Shown: positions 14,931 to 23,295, numbered from the stretch's first letter. The stretch: DNA of 27,879 nucleotides from JBDUCV01 sp040003255 (GCA_040003255.1 JBDUCV010000029.1:1-27879); one strand, 5' to 3'. Notes: generated by a model from the sequence alone, not told the origin. Numbers and translations are program-made.

Positions 14931-15923
14931 ATGACTGTGCGTCGGACCTTGCTCAGCACCGTCCTTGCCGTGCTTGCCGTCGCATCGACCGCGTGCGGCG
15001 GCAAGAGCAGGGAGAAAGCGCTCGGCGCTGCCGAGCCCGCGCTCGCGCCGTCTGGAGGGCCAGCCGCGGCCGGGACGGTGCGTCTCGTAGGCGCGGAGGC
15101 CGAGGGGATCGTGTACGACCCACGGACGAAGCTCGTCGCTGTCGCGGTGCGCAAACCCACCCGGCTGCTGCTGCTCGACCCGACCACGCTCGCGATCCGC
15201 CGGACGGTGCCGCTACCCGGCACCGTCCGGCATCTGCAGCTGGCGCGCCTGGGTGGACCGGTGCTGGTTCCGTGCGAGAGCGCGGACTCCCTCGTCGAGG
15301 TCAGCCTGCCGGGCGGCGCTACCCGTACCACCAAGGTCGGCCGCAGTCCGCACGACGCCGGTGCCGCCGCCGATCGGATCGTGGTCGGCGACGAGCTCGG
15401 CTCCACCCTGACGATCGTCCGAAACGGGGTCGTGGAACGAATCGCCCGCGACGTTAAGCAGCCTGGCGGCGTGGTCGGCACCGGTAGCCGGGTCGCAGTC
15501 GTCGATGTCGGCGCCTTTACGGTGAGCAGCTACGACGTGACGACGGGAACCCGCACGTCCGTCGCGCCGGCCGGCGCCGGACCCACCCACGGCGTGCTGA
15601 CTCGGGACGATCGAATTGCCGTCACCGACACCCGCGGCAACGCCCTGCTGCTGTTCGGCCTGGATCCGCTGAAACAGGTGACCCGCTTCGCGCTGCCGGG
15701 CGCTCCGTACGGCATCGCCGCCGACGAGGCGAGCAACGTGGTGTGGGTGACGCTGACGGGCCGCAACGAGGTCGTGGGCCTGGATCTGTCGGGACCGGCA
15801 CCTCGAGAGATCGCCCGCTACCCGACGGTCGGCCAACCCGACACGGTGGCGGTCGCGCCGGGCGGGCGCACGCTGTGGATCACCGGCACCCGCGCCGGCG
15901 AGGTACAGCGAATCACTCGTTAA
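14931..15923 (+). CDS. Beta-propeller lipoprotein (YncE-like)
   Basis: The 330-residue product has a lipoprotein signal (lipobox ending STAC, C22), a short linker, and about six repeats of roughly 40 residues with the propeller pattern, for example GIVYDPRTKLVAVAVRKP, GVLTRDDRIAVTDTRGNAL, GIAADEASNVVWVTLTGRN and TVAVAPGGRTLWITGTRAG. This is typical of YncE-like surface beta-propellers, which have no defined enzyme activity. It starts 20 bases after the gluconokinase stop and is probably cotranscribed. Its 3' end overlaps the convergent peptidase gene by 11 bp. Confidence 0.75.
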   Translation: MTVRRTLLSTVLAVLAVASTACGGKSREKALGAAEPALAPSGGPAAAGTVRLVGAEAEGIVYDPRTKLVAVAVRKPTRLLLLDPTTLAIRRTVPLPGTVRHLQLARLGGPVLVPCESADSLVEVSLPGGATRTTKVGRSPHDAGAAADRIVVGDELGSTLTIVRNGVVERIARDVKQPGGVVGTGSRVAVVDVGAFTVSSYDVTTGTRTSVAPAGAGPTHGVLTRDDRIAVTDTRGNALLLFGLDPLKQVTRFALPGAPYGIAADEASNVVWVTLTGRNEVVGLDLSGPAPREIARYPTVGQPDTVAVAPGGRTLWITGTRAGEVQRITR

Positions 15924-17535
15924 AAGCGCCGGTCGTCGTGCCAACGTCGGCGGCAAACAGCGTCGCGAGTAGCGCCGCACCCTCGGGAACGCCGAGCCCG
16001 GTGCAGGCGTCCCATCCGCGTCGGGCGCGGTAGTCGCCGTTGTCACCTTCGGTGATGTCGCGAAACCCGGGGGTTGGCCGGGCGCGGTTGGCGGCGCGAT
16101 ACAGGGTGGGCTGCAGAAAGCCCAGCGGACGGCCGAGCGCCTGAGCGAAGCGACAGACCAACGCTGCCCAGAACGGCGCGACAGCGCTGGTGCCGCCGAT
16201 GACCTGAGCCTGGCCGTCGATATAGACCTGGTAGCCAGTGCGCGGGTCGGCGACCGCCGCGACATCGGGCAAACCCCGGCCCGAACCGCCACCGACTCGA
16301 GCCGGGACGGCGGCGTGCAGCTGCCAATCGGGGAGCGGAAACGCGTCGCTGATTCCGCCGCCCGTGGCCCCTCGACCTGGGCCGCTGTTCCACACTGTCT
16401 CGCTGGTGATCGCTGCGGATTCGGGGTCGGCGTCCAGCGTGGTGCCGCCGCAACCGAGGGCGTGCGGGCTGGAGGCCGGAAAGTCGGCGTGCGGTCGCCC
16501 GTCGCTCGACCGGTCGCTGCTGCCGTCATCGCCGGCCGCCGCGGTCACGGTGACACCCATCGCGACGGCATCGGCCATCGCCTGGTCCATGGCGGCGCGG
16601 GCCTGGCCGGTCCACTCGTCCTCGTTCTGCCCCCAGCTGATGCTGATCGCGGTCGGCGTCGGACTGGCATGCGCGGCGGTACTCACCGCGTCGAAGAATC
16701 CCGCGTCGGTGTTCGGCGCGAAGTACACGACCAGCTCGGCGCGTGGGGCGATGCCGCCGGCAACGTCGATGTCAAGCAGCACCTCGCCGTCGGCTCCGGA
16801 TGGGTCCTGTCCCGGTTCGTTGCGCGCACCGTCTATGGCGACGGCGCGCACCGACGGTGTCGCGATGCCCAGACCACCGAAGTAGGCGTCCAGGTCGGAT
16901 TGCGCGAAGCCGCCACCGAGTTCGATGATCGCGAGGGTCTGCCCGGAGCCGTCGGTGCCCTCGGGCAGGGCATAGATCCGCGACAGTTGCGGTGGGGTGT
17001 AACTGGTCGTCACTTCGGCCGAGAGGACGAAGCGCAGCCTGGTGCGTGTTTGCGGCCGGTTGTCCAATCCGAGCACCGCGGTCACCCGTCCGGCCAACTG
17101 GGCCGGGACGGTCAGCTCGCCCTCGCGAGCCCGGCGTTCGACCACCCGGCCGCTCACCGGGTCGGTCTGGCGGACCCGGGTGAGTGCCGCGTCGAACGCC
17201 CCGGCCACCGTGCCCGCGTCGGCTGCCACCCGGATGCGCCGCGACGCGGGATCGGTCTCGAGCATTTCGAAGCCTAAGTCGATTAGCTCGGCTGTGACGG
17301 CCGCGATTTCAGCGGGGTCGGCACCGTAGCGCTCGGCCAGCTCGCCCGGCGTGAGAAAGCCGCTGGATCCCGCCGTATCGGGCAGCTCGGCGCGACGGCG
17401 CAGCACGACGGTGAGCTCGATGCGTTCGTCAGCTGGCACCGGGCCGAGGATCTGGGCGCCGACAACCTCCCCACGGAAGCTGCCGGGGATCGTCACCCTG
17501 GGTTGGACGTCGGGTTCGTTGGCATCATCGCTCAT
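15913..17535 (-). CDS. Sedolisin / kumamolisin-type S53 serine-carboxyl peptidase
   Basis: The 540-residue product is a complete S53 peptidase with an N-terminal pro-domain (about 15-170) and a catalytic domain (about 175-535). The catalytic set is visible: E251 and D255 in DGEVLLDIDVAGG, the oxyanion D336 in AAGDDGS, and S450 in GGTSAVAPFW. Calcium-site residues lie in FRDITEGDNG and GWDACTG (491-512). Such enzymes are usually acid-active and exported. No signal peptide is seen at the chosen ATG or at nearby alternatives, so export may be non-classical or the enzyme intracellular. The start overlaps the stop of the upstream membrane gene by 11 bases. The pair is probably under PadR control from the divergent promoter region. 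Confidence 0.9.
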   Translation of the reverse strand: MSDDANEPDVQPRVTIPGSFRGEVVGAQILGPVPADERIELTVVLRRRAELPDTAGSSGFLTPGELAERYGADPAEIAAVTAELIDLGFEMLETDPASRRIRVAADAGTVAGAFDAALTRVRQTDPVSGRVVERRAREGELTVPAQLAGRVTAVLGLDNRPQTRTRLRFVLSAEVTTSYTPPQLSRIYALPEGTDGSGQTLAIIELGGGFAQSDLDAYFGGLGIATPSVRAVAIDGARNEPGQDPSGADGEVLLDIDVAGGIAPRAELVVYFAPNTDAGFFDAVSTAAHASPTPTAISISWGQNEDEWTGQARAAMDQAMADAVAMGVTVTAAAGDDGSSDRSSDGRPHADFPASSPHALGCGGTTLDADPESAAITSETVWNSGPGRGATGGGISDAFPLPDWQLHAAVPARVGGGSGRGLPDVAAVADPRTGYQVYIDGQAQVIGGTSAVAPFWAALVCRFAQALGRPLGFLQPTLYRAANRARPTPGFRDITEGDNGDYRARRGWDACTGLGVPEGAALLATLFAADVGTTTGAFNE

Positions 17536-18058
17536 GCGGCCATTCTCCCGATCGCACCAGCGCTTTGACACGGGTGGGGCGGAGGGCGCGAAGGATGATC
17601 GGAATGCCGACGACGCTTGGCAGCAGCCAGAACGCGATGGTCGGGAGGTGGTCCCAAAGCGGCAGGTGCGGTCCGTTGTCGACGTAGAACGCGGTGAGCA
17701 GCGCGATGTAGGACAGCCCCATGCCGTTGATATGCGGGGCGTCGCCAGGCCGGTGGCGGCGGCGGTGCAAGCCGACCGTGCCGGCAGCGAATGCAACGGT
17801 GCCGATGGCAGCGAGCTTGTAGTCCTGTCGCCAGCGCATCGCGGCCAAGGCGAGCGCGGTGGCGAAGACGACGCAGATCGCACGGTAGTAGCGGCGTCCA
17901 AATCGGACGTGCCGGGCGCTGCCCTTGCGCACCAGGGCAGCAACTGCGCCGCTGATCACCGCGACGAGCGCGCCTATTACGTGCACGGCTAGCACGATGA
18001 GGAACAGCGGAGCGGTCGAGCCAACGAAGGTGCCCAAGATCTCGCTGGCGTGCACCAT
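17525..18058 (-). CDS. Four- to five-helix membrane protein (DUF2306-like)
   Basis: The 177-residue product has hydrophobic segments near 15-42, 62-77, 82-97, 112-127 and 137-157. The sequence around HVRFGRRYYRAICVVFATALALAAMRW and INGMGLSYIALLTAFYVDN resembles actinobacterial DUF2306-type proteins of unknown function. GGAGG lies eight bases upstream of the ATG. The gene overlaps the peptidase start by 11 bases and is the first gene of that transcript. A palindrome at 18076-18088, just upstream, is the proposed PadR site. Its role might be to export, anchor or protect against the peptidase, but that is only context. Confidence 0.75.
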   Translation of the reverse strand: MVHASEILGTFVGSTAPLFLIVLAVHVIGALVAVISGAVAALVRKGSARHVRFGRRYYRAICVVFATALALAAMRWRQDYKLAAIGTVAFAAGTVGLHRRRHRPGDAPHINGMGLSYIALLTAFYVDNGPHLPLWDHLPTIAFWLLPSVVGIPIILRALRPTRVKALVRSGEWPHER

Positions 18059-18075
18059 CCGTCATCCTCCAATGA

Positions 18076-18088
18076 GTAGCGTTGCTAC
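18076..18088. promoter_or_regulatory. Candidate PadR operator 1
   Basis: GTAGC-GTT-GCTAC is a perfect palindrome with five-base arms, placed 17 bp upstream of the minus-strand membrane gene, where promoter or transcript-start contacts are expected. A near-identical copy lies 61 bp away at the start of padR. The shared block is 17 bp (GTAGCGTT(G/A)CTACCTAT) with one difference. Confidence 0.7.
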
Positions 18089-18136
18089 CTATCAGGCGAA
18101 CGTACTCGAAGCATTGCCGGGTGGAAAGAGTCAGAT

Positions 18137-18149
18137 GTAGCGTTACTAC
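18137..18149. promoter_or_regulatory. Candidate PadR operator 2, touching the padR start
   Basis: GTAGCGTTACTAC repeats operator 1 with one change and has four-base perfect outer arms (GTAG / CTAC). It ends two bases before the padR ATG, occupying the place of a ribosome binding site. Binding here would block padR transcription. The lack of a Shine-Dalgarno suggests a leaderless padR message. Confidence 0.7.
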
Positions 18150-18151
18150 CT

Positions 18152-18490
18152 ATGCAGGCCGAGGCGCTCAAGGGCCATCTGGACGCGCTGTTGCTGGCGA
18201 GCTTGGAGACCGGGCCGCAGCATGGGTATGCGGTTATCGAGTCGCTGCGCGTCTCGACCGGTGGGCAGCTGGATCTGCCCACCGGAACGATCTATCCGGC
18301 GTTGCACCGATTAGAAGCGGCCGGGCTGATTCGGGGCCGCTGGGCACTGGTGTCCGGTCGTCGACGGCGCAACTACCAGCTGACGGCGAAGGGTCGGCGG
18401 GCGCTGAATGGAAAGCGAGCGGATTGGCAGCGATTCGCGAGCGCGGTCAGCGCGGCGTTGGAGAGTCGGTCGTGTCCGGACCTGGCCTGA
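18152..18490 (+). CDS. PadR-family transcriptional regulator
   Basis: The 112-residue product is a PadR winged-helix regulator: LKGHLDALLLASLETGPQHGYAVIESLR (7-34), then LPTGTIYPALHRLEAAGLIRG (42-62), the wing RRRRNYQLTAKGRRAL, and a C-terminal dimerisation helix. PadR proteins repress by binding inverted repeats and release DNA on ligand binding. It is transcribed divergently from the membrane protein and S53 peptidase, and both sides carry the same palindrome, so it most likely represses itself and that pair. There is no ribosome binding site; the palindrome ends two bases before the ATG. The ligand is unknown. Confidence 0.92.
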   Translation: MQAEALKGHLDALLLASLETGPQHGYAVIESLRVSTGGQLDLPTGTIYPALHRLEAAGLIRGRWALVSGRRRRNYQLTAKGRRALNGKRADWQRFASAVSAALESRSCPDLA

Positions 18491-18504
18491 TCGAGGACCA
18501 TCTA

Positions 18505-18524
18505 GCGCAGTTAGCTCGCTGCGC
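18505..18524. terminator. Weak hairpin between convergent genes
   Basis: GCGCAG and CTGCGC form a 6-bp stem with an 8-base loop, 15 bases after padR and 24 bases beyond the end of the convergent small secreted-protein gene. It could serve as a shared terminator; there is no U-tract. Confidence 0.35.
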
Positions 18525-18547
18525 CCGGTGCTGACTGCTTGAGCCGA

Positions 18548-18820
18548 CTAGGGATGCTGGGAGACCTGGAAGCAGGCGACGTCGTATTGGGAGGTCTCGG
18601 TGTAGTGCTGGCCGCCGATGCCTCCGTCGACGCTGTTGATTCCGGCTTCGTTGAATGGGGACCCTGGGCTGTCGGATGCGTGTCCCGGGGTATTCGGTTC
18701 CAGGTCCTGGCAAGACTGGCTGGGCAGCCCGGTACCGGGCGGATTGGCGGCAAGAGCTGGGCCGGCCAGCCCCATCGAGAACGCCACGATGGCTGGCACA
18801 ACGAGCACCGATCGATGCAC
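18548..18820 (-). CDS. Small secreted two-cysteine protein, QYDVACFQ type
   Basis: The 90-residue product has a signal peptide (1-25, cleavage after PALA-A) and a mature part of about 65 residues with two cysteines, C37 and C83. It contains GLPSQSCQDLEP, a Pro/Gly/Ser-rich middle, GGQHYT and a C-terminal SQYDVACFQVSQ. I recognise the QYDVAC(F/Y)Q ending from small secreted actinobacterial proteins, but no function is known to me. The GTG start is well supported by AGGAGGGA five bases upstream; longer in-frame starts lack such a site and would disrupt the signal peptide. Confidence 0.75.
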   Translation of the reverse strand: MHRSVLVVPAIVAFSMGLAGPALAANPPGTGLPSQSCQDLEPNTPGHASDSPGSPFNEAGINSVDGGIGGQHYTETSQYDVACFQVSQHP

Positions 18821-19123
18821 GACGATCCCTCCTGAACGGGACGCCGATCCGGCCACGATCCCGATGACCGCGCAGTTGGCTCCCGTCCGATACACGAAGG
18901 GGGCGGCGAAAGGGTTCAGCGTCGTTCATGAACGAGCTGCAGAAGTCATGAGCGGAGTAGGGGTTCCGCAGCGGATCTCCGACCCGTCCAATGGACGCGG
19001 GATGGTCGCGAGGACGCTGCCGGCATTCGTCGTCGGGGTCACCGAGGAGCTAACAGCAAAGGGATTTTCGGTGGCAGACTACGCGGGCACGCAGCGATAA
19101 TCAGCCACGCGAACGGGGCAGCA
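18821..19123. other. Gap with only a doubtful 50-codon frame
   Basis: The left edge holds the AGGAGGGA site of the secreted-protein gene. A plus-strand frame from ATG 18948 to a stop at 19100 would give 50 residues, including VARTLPAFVVGVTEELTAKGF, which has reasonable composition but no ribosome binding site and no family I recognise. It could be a gene remnant. Nothing else is evident. Confidence 0.3.
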
Positions 19124-19966
19124 ATGCGGTACTCCACACACTTTCGAGACCAGGCGGTACTGCGGGTGGTGGAGTCCGGAAGATCCCTTCGCGATGTGGC
19201 CGAGGAGTTGCAGGTTCACCCGGACACGCTGCGACGCTGGGTCCGCGCCGAACTCGATCCCGGGCTGACGCCCGCAGCTGCTGCCGCAGCGGCCGGAGAT
19301 CTCGCCGACCCGCCGCACGTTTCAACTGCTACCCGTGCCGGCATCGGCCAGTCGGCCGTGGCGGTAACCGCGATCGAGCGTGCGTCCGTGGGTGGGCCGC
19401 AGTATCACCTCTACGCGGCGCCTAATCCGCGAAGGCAGCCCACGTCGGCCGCAATTGCCTATCTTGCGGTGGCGGCTCTGTGGGGATTGTCGATTTCGCT
19501 CTCGGCCCTGCTGAAGCCCAGTGCCGAGGTGCAGCAGCTGGCAGCGGCGGTGCACATACTCGCGCTGGTGGTGAGCTTCGGCGCGGTGGTCGTTGTCGAT
19601 TGGCACGGCCTGTTGTGGTTATTTGGGCGACGCGATTTGCGCGAGTGCACTCGGGTCGCAACCACCGCTCATCCGCTGATCTGGGCAGGTCTCGCGGGTC
19701 TGCTGGCCAGCGGCGCCCTGCTTCGCCCCGACCTGGGCCAGCTCTTGGTCTGGGCCAAACTGGTCGCGGTCCTGCTGGTTCTGCTCAACGGCGTCTCGGT
19801 CAGCGCGCTGGCCGGCGACCTCGAGACGATGAGCACTCGGGCGACGATCGGCGGCCCGATGGCGGTCCACCTCCGTCGTCGGCTGCTTGCGTCGAACGCG
19901 CTGTCCGGGTTGGCCTGGTGGGCGGCGATCATCATCGGCTTCGTCACGGAGTCCCGTCGGCGTTGA
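19124..19966 (+). CDS. Fusion: transposase-type HTH domain with five-helix membrane protein
   Basis: Residues 1-42 (YSTHFRDQAVLRVVESGRS, DVAEELQVHPDTLRRWVR) match the helix-turn-helix of IS3/ISL-type transposase OrfA proteins. A disordered Ala/Pro-rich linker (43-105) follows. The rest carries five likely membrane helices at about 108-130, 140-166, 181-200, 206-229 and 256-274, with VVVVDWHGLLWLFGRRDLRE and HPLIWAGLAGLLASG as recognisable segments of an actinobacterial membrane family of unknown function. One open frame joins both parts without a stop. It could be a real membrane-tethered DNA-binding protein or a relic of an insertion sequence fused to a membrane gene. No inverted repeats or remaining transposase sequence are seen nearby. 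Confidence 0.75.
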   Translation: MRYSTHFRDQAVLRVVESGRSLRDVAEELQVHPDTLRRWVRAELDPGLTPAAAAAAAGDLADPPHVSTATRAGIGQSAVAVTAIERASVGGPQYHLYAAPNPRRQPTSAAIAYLAVAALWGLSISLSALLKPSAEVQQLAAAVHILALVVSFGAVVVVDWHGLLWLFGRRDLRECTRVATTAHPLIWAGLAGLLASGALLRPDLGQLLVWAKLVAVLLVLLNGVSVSALAGDLETMSTRATIGGPMAVHLRRRLLASNALSGLAWWAAIIIGFVTESRRR

Positions 19967-20221
19967 ACATCTCCGCGCCGTGCCGCCTGCCGGTCCCGAT
20001 TCGCACGTCTGCGATGGCCTTGCGCCCGGCCGTGACATGGCCGCACCCGTTCCGGTTTCGTCACTGGACGCCAGGTTTGCCCGGACCGGTCCACGAGGGT
20101 GAGACGGCGACTCGTCTCGGCCCGGTATCATAGGCAGCACTCCACCGGCGAGTAGGGCCGGTCACGACGTGCGTGGCGAACGGGGATGACCAGGCCTCGG
20201 GCCGGAAACGGGAGGTCGGGG

Positions 20222-21901
20222 ATGGCAAGAACGCCCGCGCCAGCAGGTCGGCATGCGCAGCCGGCTACCCCTAGGCGACGGCCTCGTTGGGGTGTGATTG
20301 CATGTCTGGCCGTGCTGCTGCTCGCCGCCGGCGCGGTAGTCGCATGGCGGGCGGGTGATCGCGGATCCGCGGCACCGGGCGCCACATCCCGCACGCATGG
20401 CTCGGCGTCATCGAGCGGCTGTCCGCGTCGGGTAAGGGCGGTCACCGCAGCCTCGTACGCTCCCGTGCTGCGGCGTGTCGCGCATGCCCTGGCCGACGGC
20501 GCAGGCTGCGTCGACGTCCAGGTCACGGTGGCAGATGGACGGGGCGCCGCCGCAGTGGTCGCCGCCACCAAGGCGGATGTATGGATCCCTGACGACGCCT
20601 CGTGGCGCAAGCTGCCTAACCCGGTCGAGTTCGCGCCGAGCGGAGGAGCCACGATCGCGACGAGCCCACTCTATTTCGTGATGGATGCCGCCACGGCGGC
20701 CCGCCGACCGCCCGTGCCGTCGACCTGGGTCGGCTTGGCTGGCGTACTCGCAACCCAGGGTTCGACCCGGCTGGTGATGGCCGACCCCGCGAGCTCGGGT
20801 GATGGCTTAGTGGCCGGTGCGGCGCTGACCGACTCAGTGTTCAAAGCGAACGGGCCGTTGATCTCCGCGTATGACTTGATGCGGGCCTGGCAGGTCAGTC
20901 GCACGGTCAACAACGCCAGCCCGGCATTGCCGCAGAAGGCAGGCGAGGTCGGCATCGTTCCGGAGTATGCGTTGCGTCGCGCCGGCCCGAACGCCAGTAG
21001 CAAAGTGGTCGCGCCGACCGACGCGACCGCGCTGATGCGCTACACCTGGTACCCGACATCCTCCGGAGTGGCCGATCCCGATCGTTCGGCGGCCCTGGGC
21101 AGCCTCTACACAGCGCTGACCGGCCCCGCCGGCCAGGCCGCGATAACCGAGTTCTCGCTACGCGCCGGCTCATGGCCCGCCGCCCCGCCCACCGGTGGTA
21201 GCGCCGTGGAGCTGCCTTCAGCCAGCGCTGCGCCCATGCCGGTTACCAGCGAGCACCACATGTGGCACGTGCTGACCACCTGGAATCCGGCACAACGCGC
21301 CGCCAACATCCTGGTGGTCGTCGACGTCTCGGGCTCGATGGCCAGCCCCGCACCGGGCACCTCCACACCGCTGATCGCACTGGTCCGCCAGGGCGTCGGA
21401 CAGGTCAACGCATTGCTGCCCGACACCGCCCGGCTCGGGTTATGGCAGTTCGGAGCCGAGCTAGATCCGCCGCGTGACTACCAGGAGCTGGTGCCGACCG
21501 CGCCCCTGACCAGCGCGCAGCGGGCGGCGCTGACCGCCTCGACCGCCCGGCTGGGCGCAAAACCGACCGGGACCGGGCTCTACGACACGATCCTGGCCGC
21601 GTACAGGTACCAGCAGGCTCATTTTCAAGCCGGCATGCCCAATGAAGTTCTCCTGTTCACCGACGGCGTCAACGAGGAAGACCCGAACTCGATCGACCTA
21701 GCCCAGCTGAAGGCCGCCCTGGCCGCAGCCGACCCGGCAAAGCACGTCCAAATCGGAATTTTGGCCTTTGGTACCCGGCTTCCCGTCGATGCGCTCAAGC
21801 AGGCCCTCTCCCCGGTCGGCGGTCAGGTCGACCCGCTGCCGAACGCAAACCAGGTCGTCGCCGCCTACGTGCACGCCGTTTCGGTCGGACTAACCTACTA
21901 G
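20222..21901 (+). CDS. Membrane-anchored substrate-binding / von Willebrand A domain protein
   Basis: The 559-residue product has a basic N-terminus, one membrane anchor (24-43), an extracellular solute-binding-like domain (about 65-330; ADVWIPDDASW, ATSPLYFVMDAA, ADPASSGDGLVAGAALT) and a C-terminal von Willebrand A domain (about 360-555). The metal site DVSGSM (368-373, D368, S370, S372) is intact, with FTDGVNEED supplying a later metal ligand. This pair of domains is common in actinobacterial envelope proteins of unknown ligand. The ATG at 20222 is preferred because GGGAGGT lies five bases upstream; ATG 20186 in the same frame has only a weak GGGG. A hairpin GAGACG / CGTCTC (20101-20118) lies upstream. 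Confidence 0.8.
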   Translation: MARTPAPAGRHAQPATPRRRPRWGVIACLAVLLLAAGAVVAWRAGDRGSAAPGATSRTHGSASSSGCPRRVRAVTAASYAPVLRRVAHALADGAGCVDVQVTVADGRGAAAVVAATKADVWIPDDASWRKLPNPVEFAPSGGATIATSPLYFVMDAATAARRPPVPSTWVGLAGVLATQGSTRLVMADPASSGDGLVAGAALTDSVFKANGPLISAYDLMRAWQVSRTVNNASPALPQKAGEVGIVPEYALRRAGPNASSKVVAPTDATALMRYTWYPTSSGVADPDRSAALGSLYTALTGPAGQAAITEFSLRAGSWPAAPPTGGSAVELPSASAAPMPVTSEHHMWHVLTTWNPAQRAANILVVVDVSGSMASPAPGTSTPLIALVRQGVGQVNALLPDTARLGLWQFGAELDPPRDYQELVPTAPLTSAQRAALTASTARLGAKPTGTGLYDTILAAYRYQQAHFQAGMPNEVLLFTDGVNEEDPNSIDLAQLKAALAAADPAKHVQIGILAFGTRLPVDALKQALSPVGGQVDPLPNANQVVAAYVHAVSVGLTY

Positions 21902-22158
21902 CGGGCGGTCCGCGCTCAACCCACTGACGTCCTCAAGCTGCTTAAGTGGCGATTAGTAGGACGCCTCCACGGGTAGGGTAATTCCGACGCGTCCGGTGCG
22001 CCGCGCAAAGTCGGTCTCGAGGTGCGGTCACCGGGCATTGGTAAGAGCGGCCAGTCTCACGTCGTGCCCGTTGGCCTTCGGCCAAGGTCTGGCAGCTCGA
22101 GCGTGGCCCGCGCCTCCGGCGGGGTCGCCCTAAGTGCAAAGGAAAGGCGATCGCTCCG

Positions 22159-23295
22159 GTGAGCATGCGTTACGGCTTCCTCAGCACGTATCCGCCCACC
22201 CAATGCGGGCTAGCGACCTTCACGGCCGCGCTGTTCCGCGCTCTCGTCACCCGAGGTGGAGGCGAAGGACGGGTGGTGCGTGCCGTAGAGCAGTCAGAAC
22301 CGCGGCCGGCCCGGGAGGTTGTCGGCCAGCTGGTCATGGACGACGCAGGCACGATTCGGCGCGCGGGCGAGCTGCTGAGCGACACCGACGTGGCGATCAT
22401 CCAGCACGAGTTCGGGATCTACGGCGGACAAGACGGCGCCGAGATTTTGGCGCTGATGGACAGTCTCGACGTCCCGGCCATCGTCGTTCTGCACACCGTG
22501 CTGACGGCGCCAACCTCGCACCAACGGTTCGTGCTGGAGGCCGTGGCCGCCAAGGCTGACGCCGTTGTGACGATGACCGCGACTGCGCGCGAGCGGTTGG
22601 CGGCCGGGTATCGCGTCGACATGGCCAAGGTTTCGGTCATCCCGCACGGGGCTCCTGACCTGCCGACCGGCACCGATCGGCCGACGCCGCTTTTTCGGAC
22701 TGGTAGCCCGACCGTGCTGACCTGGGGTTTGCTCGGCCCAGGCAAGGGCATCGAGTGGGGAATCGCGGCGATGGCGCAGTTGACCGACCTGTACCCGGCC
22801 CCGCGCTACGTCGTGGCCGGTCAGACCCACCCGAAGGTGTTGCGGCATAACGGCGAGGCCTACCGCGACCAGCTCGAGGAGCGGGTCCGCCGGTTAGGCC
22901 TGGGCGCCAATGTCGCGTTCGAAGCGAACTACCGCGACGCCGCGGCTCTCACGGCGCTGGTCGCCAACGCCGACGTGGTGCTGCTTCCCTACGATTCCAC
23001 TGAGCAGGTCACCTCCGGAGTGCTCATCGAAGCGATCGCCGCACGCCGGCCGGTTGTCGCGACCCGGTTCCCGCATGCCGTCGAGCTGCTCGCCGGCGGG
23101 GCCGGTCTGCTCGTCCCGCACCGCGACCCCGATGCCATCGCCGCTGCCCTGCGAATCGTGCTGACCCAGGCCGATGCCGTGGCATCGATGAGGCGAGCGG
23201 CCGCAATAGCTGCGCCTCAGCTGGGTTGGGCGGCGGTCGCTGAGCGTTACCGGCAACTGACGTCGCACATTGTGTCGGCCCGACTCGCGGCGTGA
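22159..23295 (+). CDS. Glycosyltransferase family 4
   Basis: The 378-residue product is a GT-B-fold retaining glycosyltransferase. The acceptor half opens with GFLSTYPPTQCGLATFT (6-22) and has IQHEFGIYGG (81-90). The donor half has TWGLLGPGKGIEWGI (188-202), VVLLPYDSTEQVTSG (273-287) and the family's conserved Glu pair (E282 and E291). Donor and acceptor cannot be read from sequence. The start is GTG with a GGAAAGG-type ribosome binding site. The stop is inside the next gene's GTGA start, so three genes form a tightly coupled operon. Upstream, TTGGCC-TTC-GGCCAA (22071-22085) is a small hairpin in the leader. Confidence 0.88.
   Translation: MSMRYGFLSTYPPTQCGLATFTAALFRALVTRGGGEGRVVRAVEQSEPRPAREVVGQLVMDDAGTIRRAGELLSDTDVAIIQHEFGIYGGQDGAEILALMDSLDVPAIVVLHTVLTAPTSHQRFVLEAVAAKADAVVTMTATARERLAAGYRVDMAKVSVIPHGAPDLPTGTDRPTPLFRTGSPTVLTWGLLGPGKGIEWGIAAMAQLTDLYPAPRYVVAGQTHPKVLRHNGEAYRDQLEERVRRLGLGANVAFEANYRDAAALTALVANADVVLLPYDSTEQVTSGVLIEAIAARRPVVATRFPHAVELLAGGAGLLVPHRDPDAIAAALRIVLTQADAVASMRRAAAIAAPQLGWAAVAERYRQLTSHIVSARLAA

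Noticed and set aside
15913..17943. S53 gene starting at 17943
   Set aside because: The extra N-terminal stretch is an out-of-frame reading of the upstream membrane gene; the pro-domain starts naturally after the ATG at 17535.
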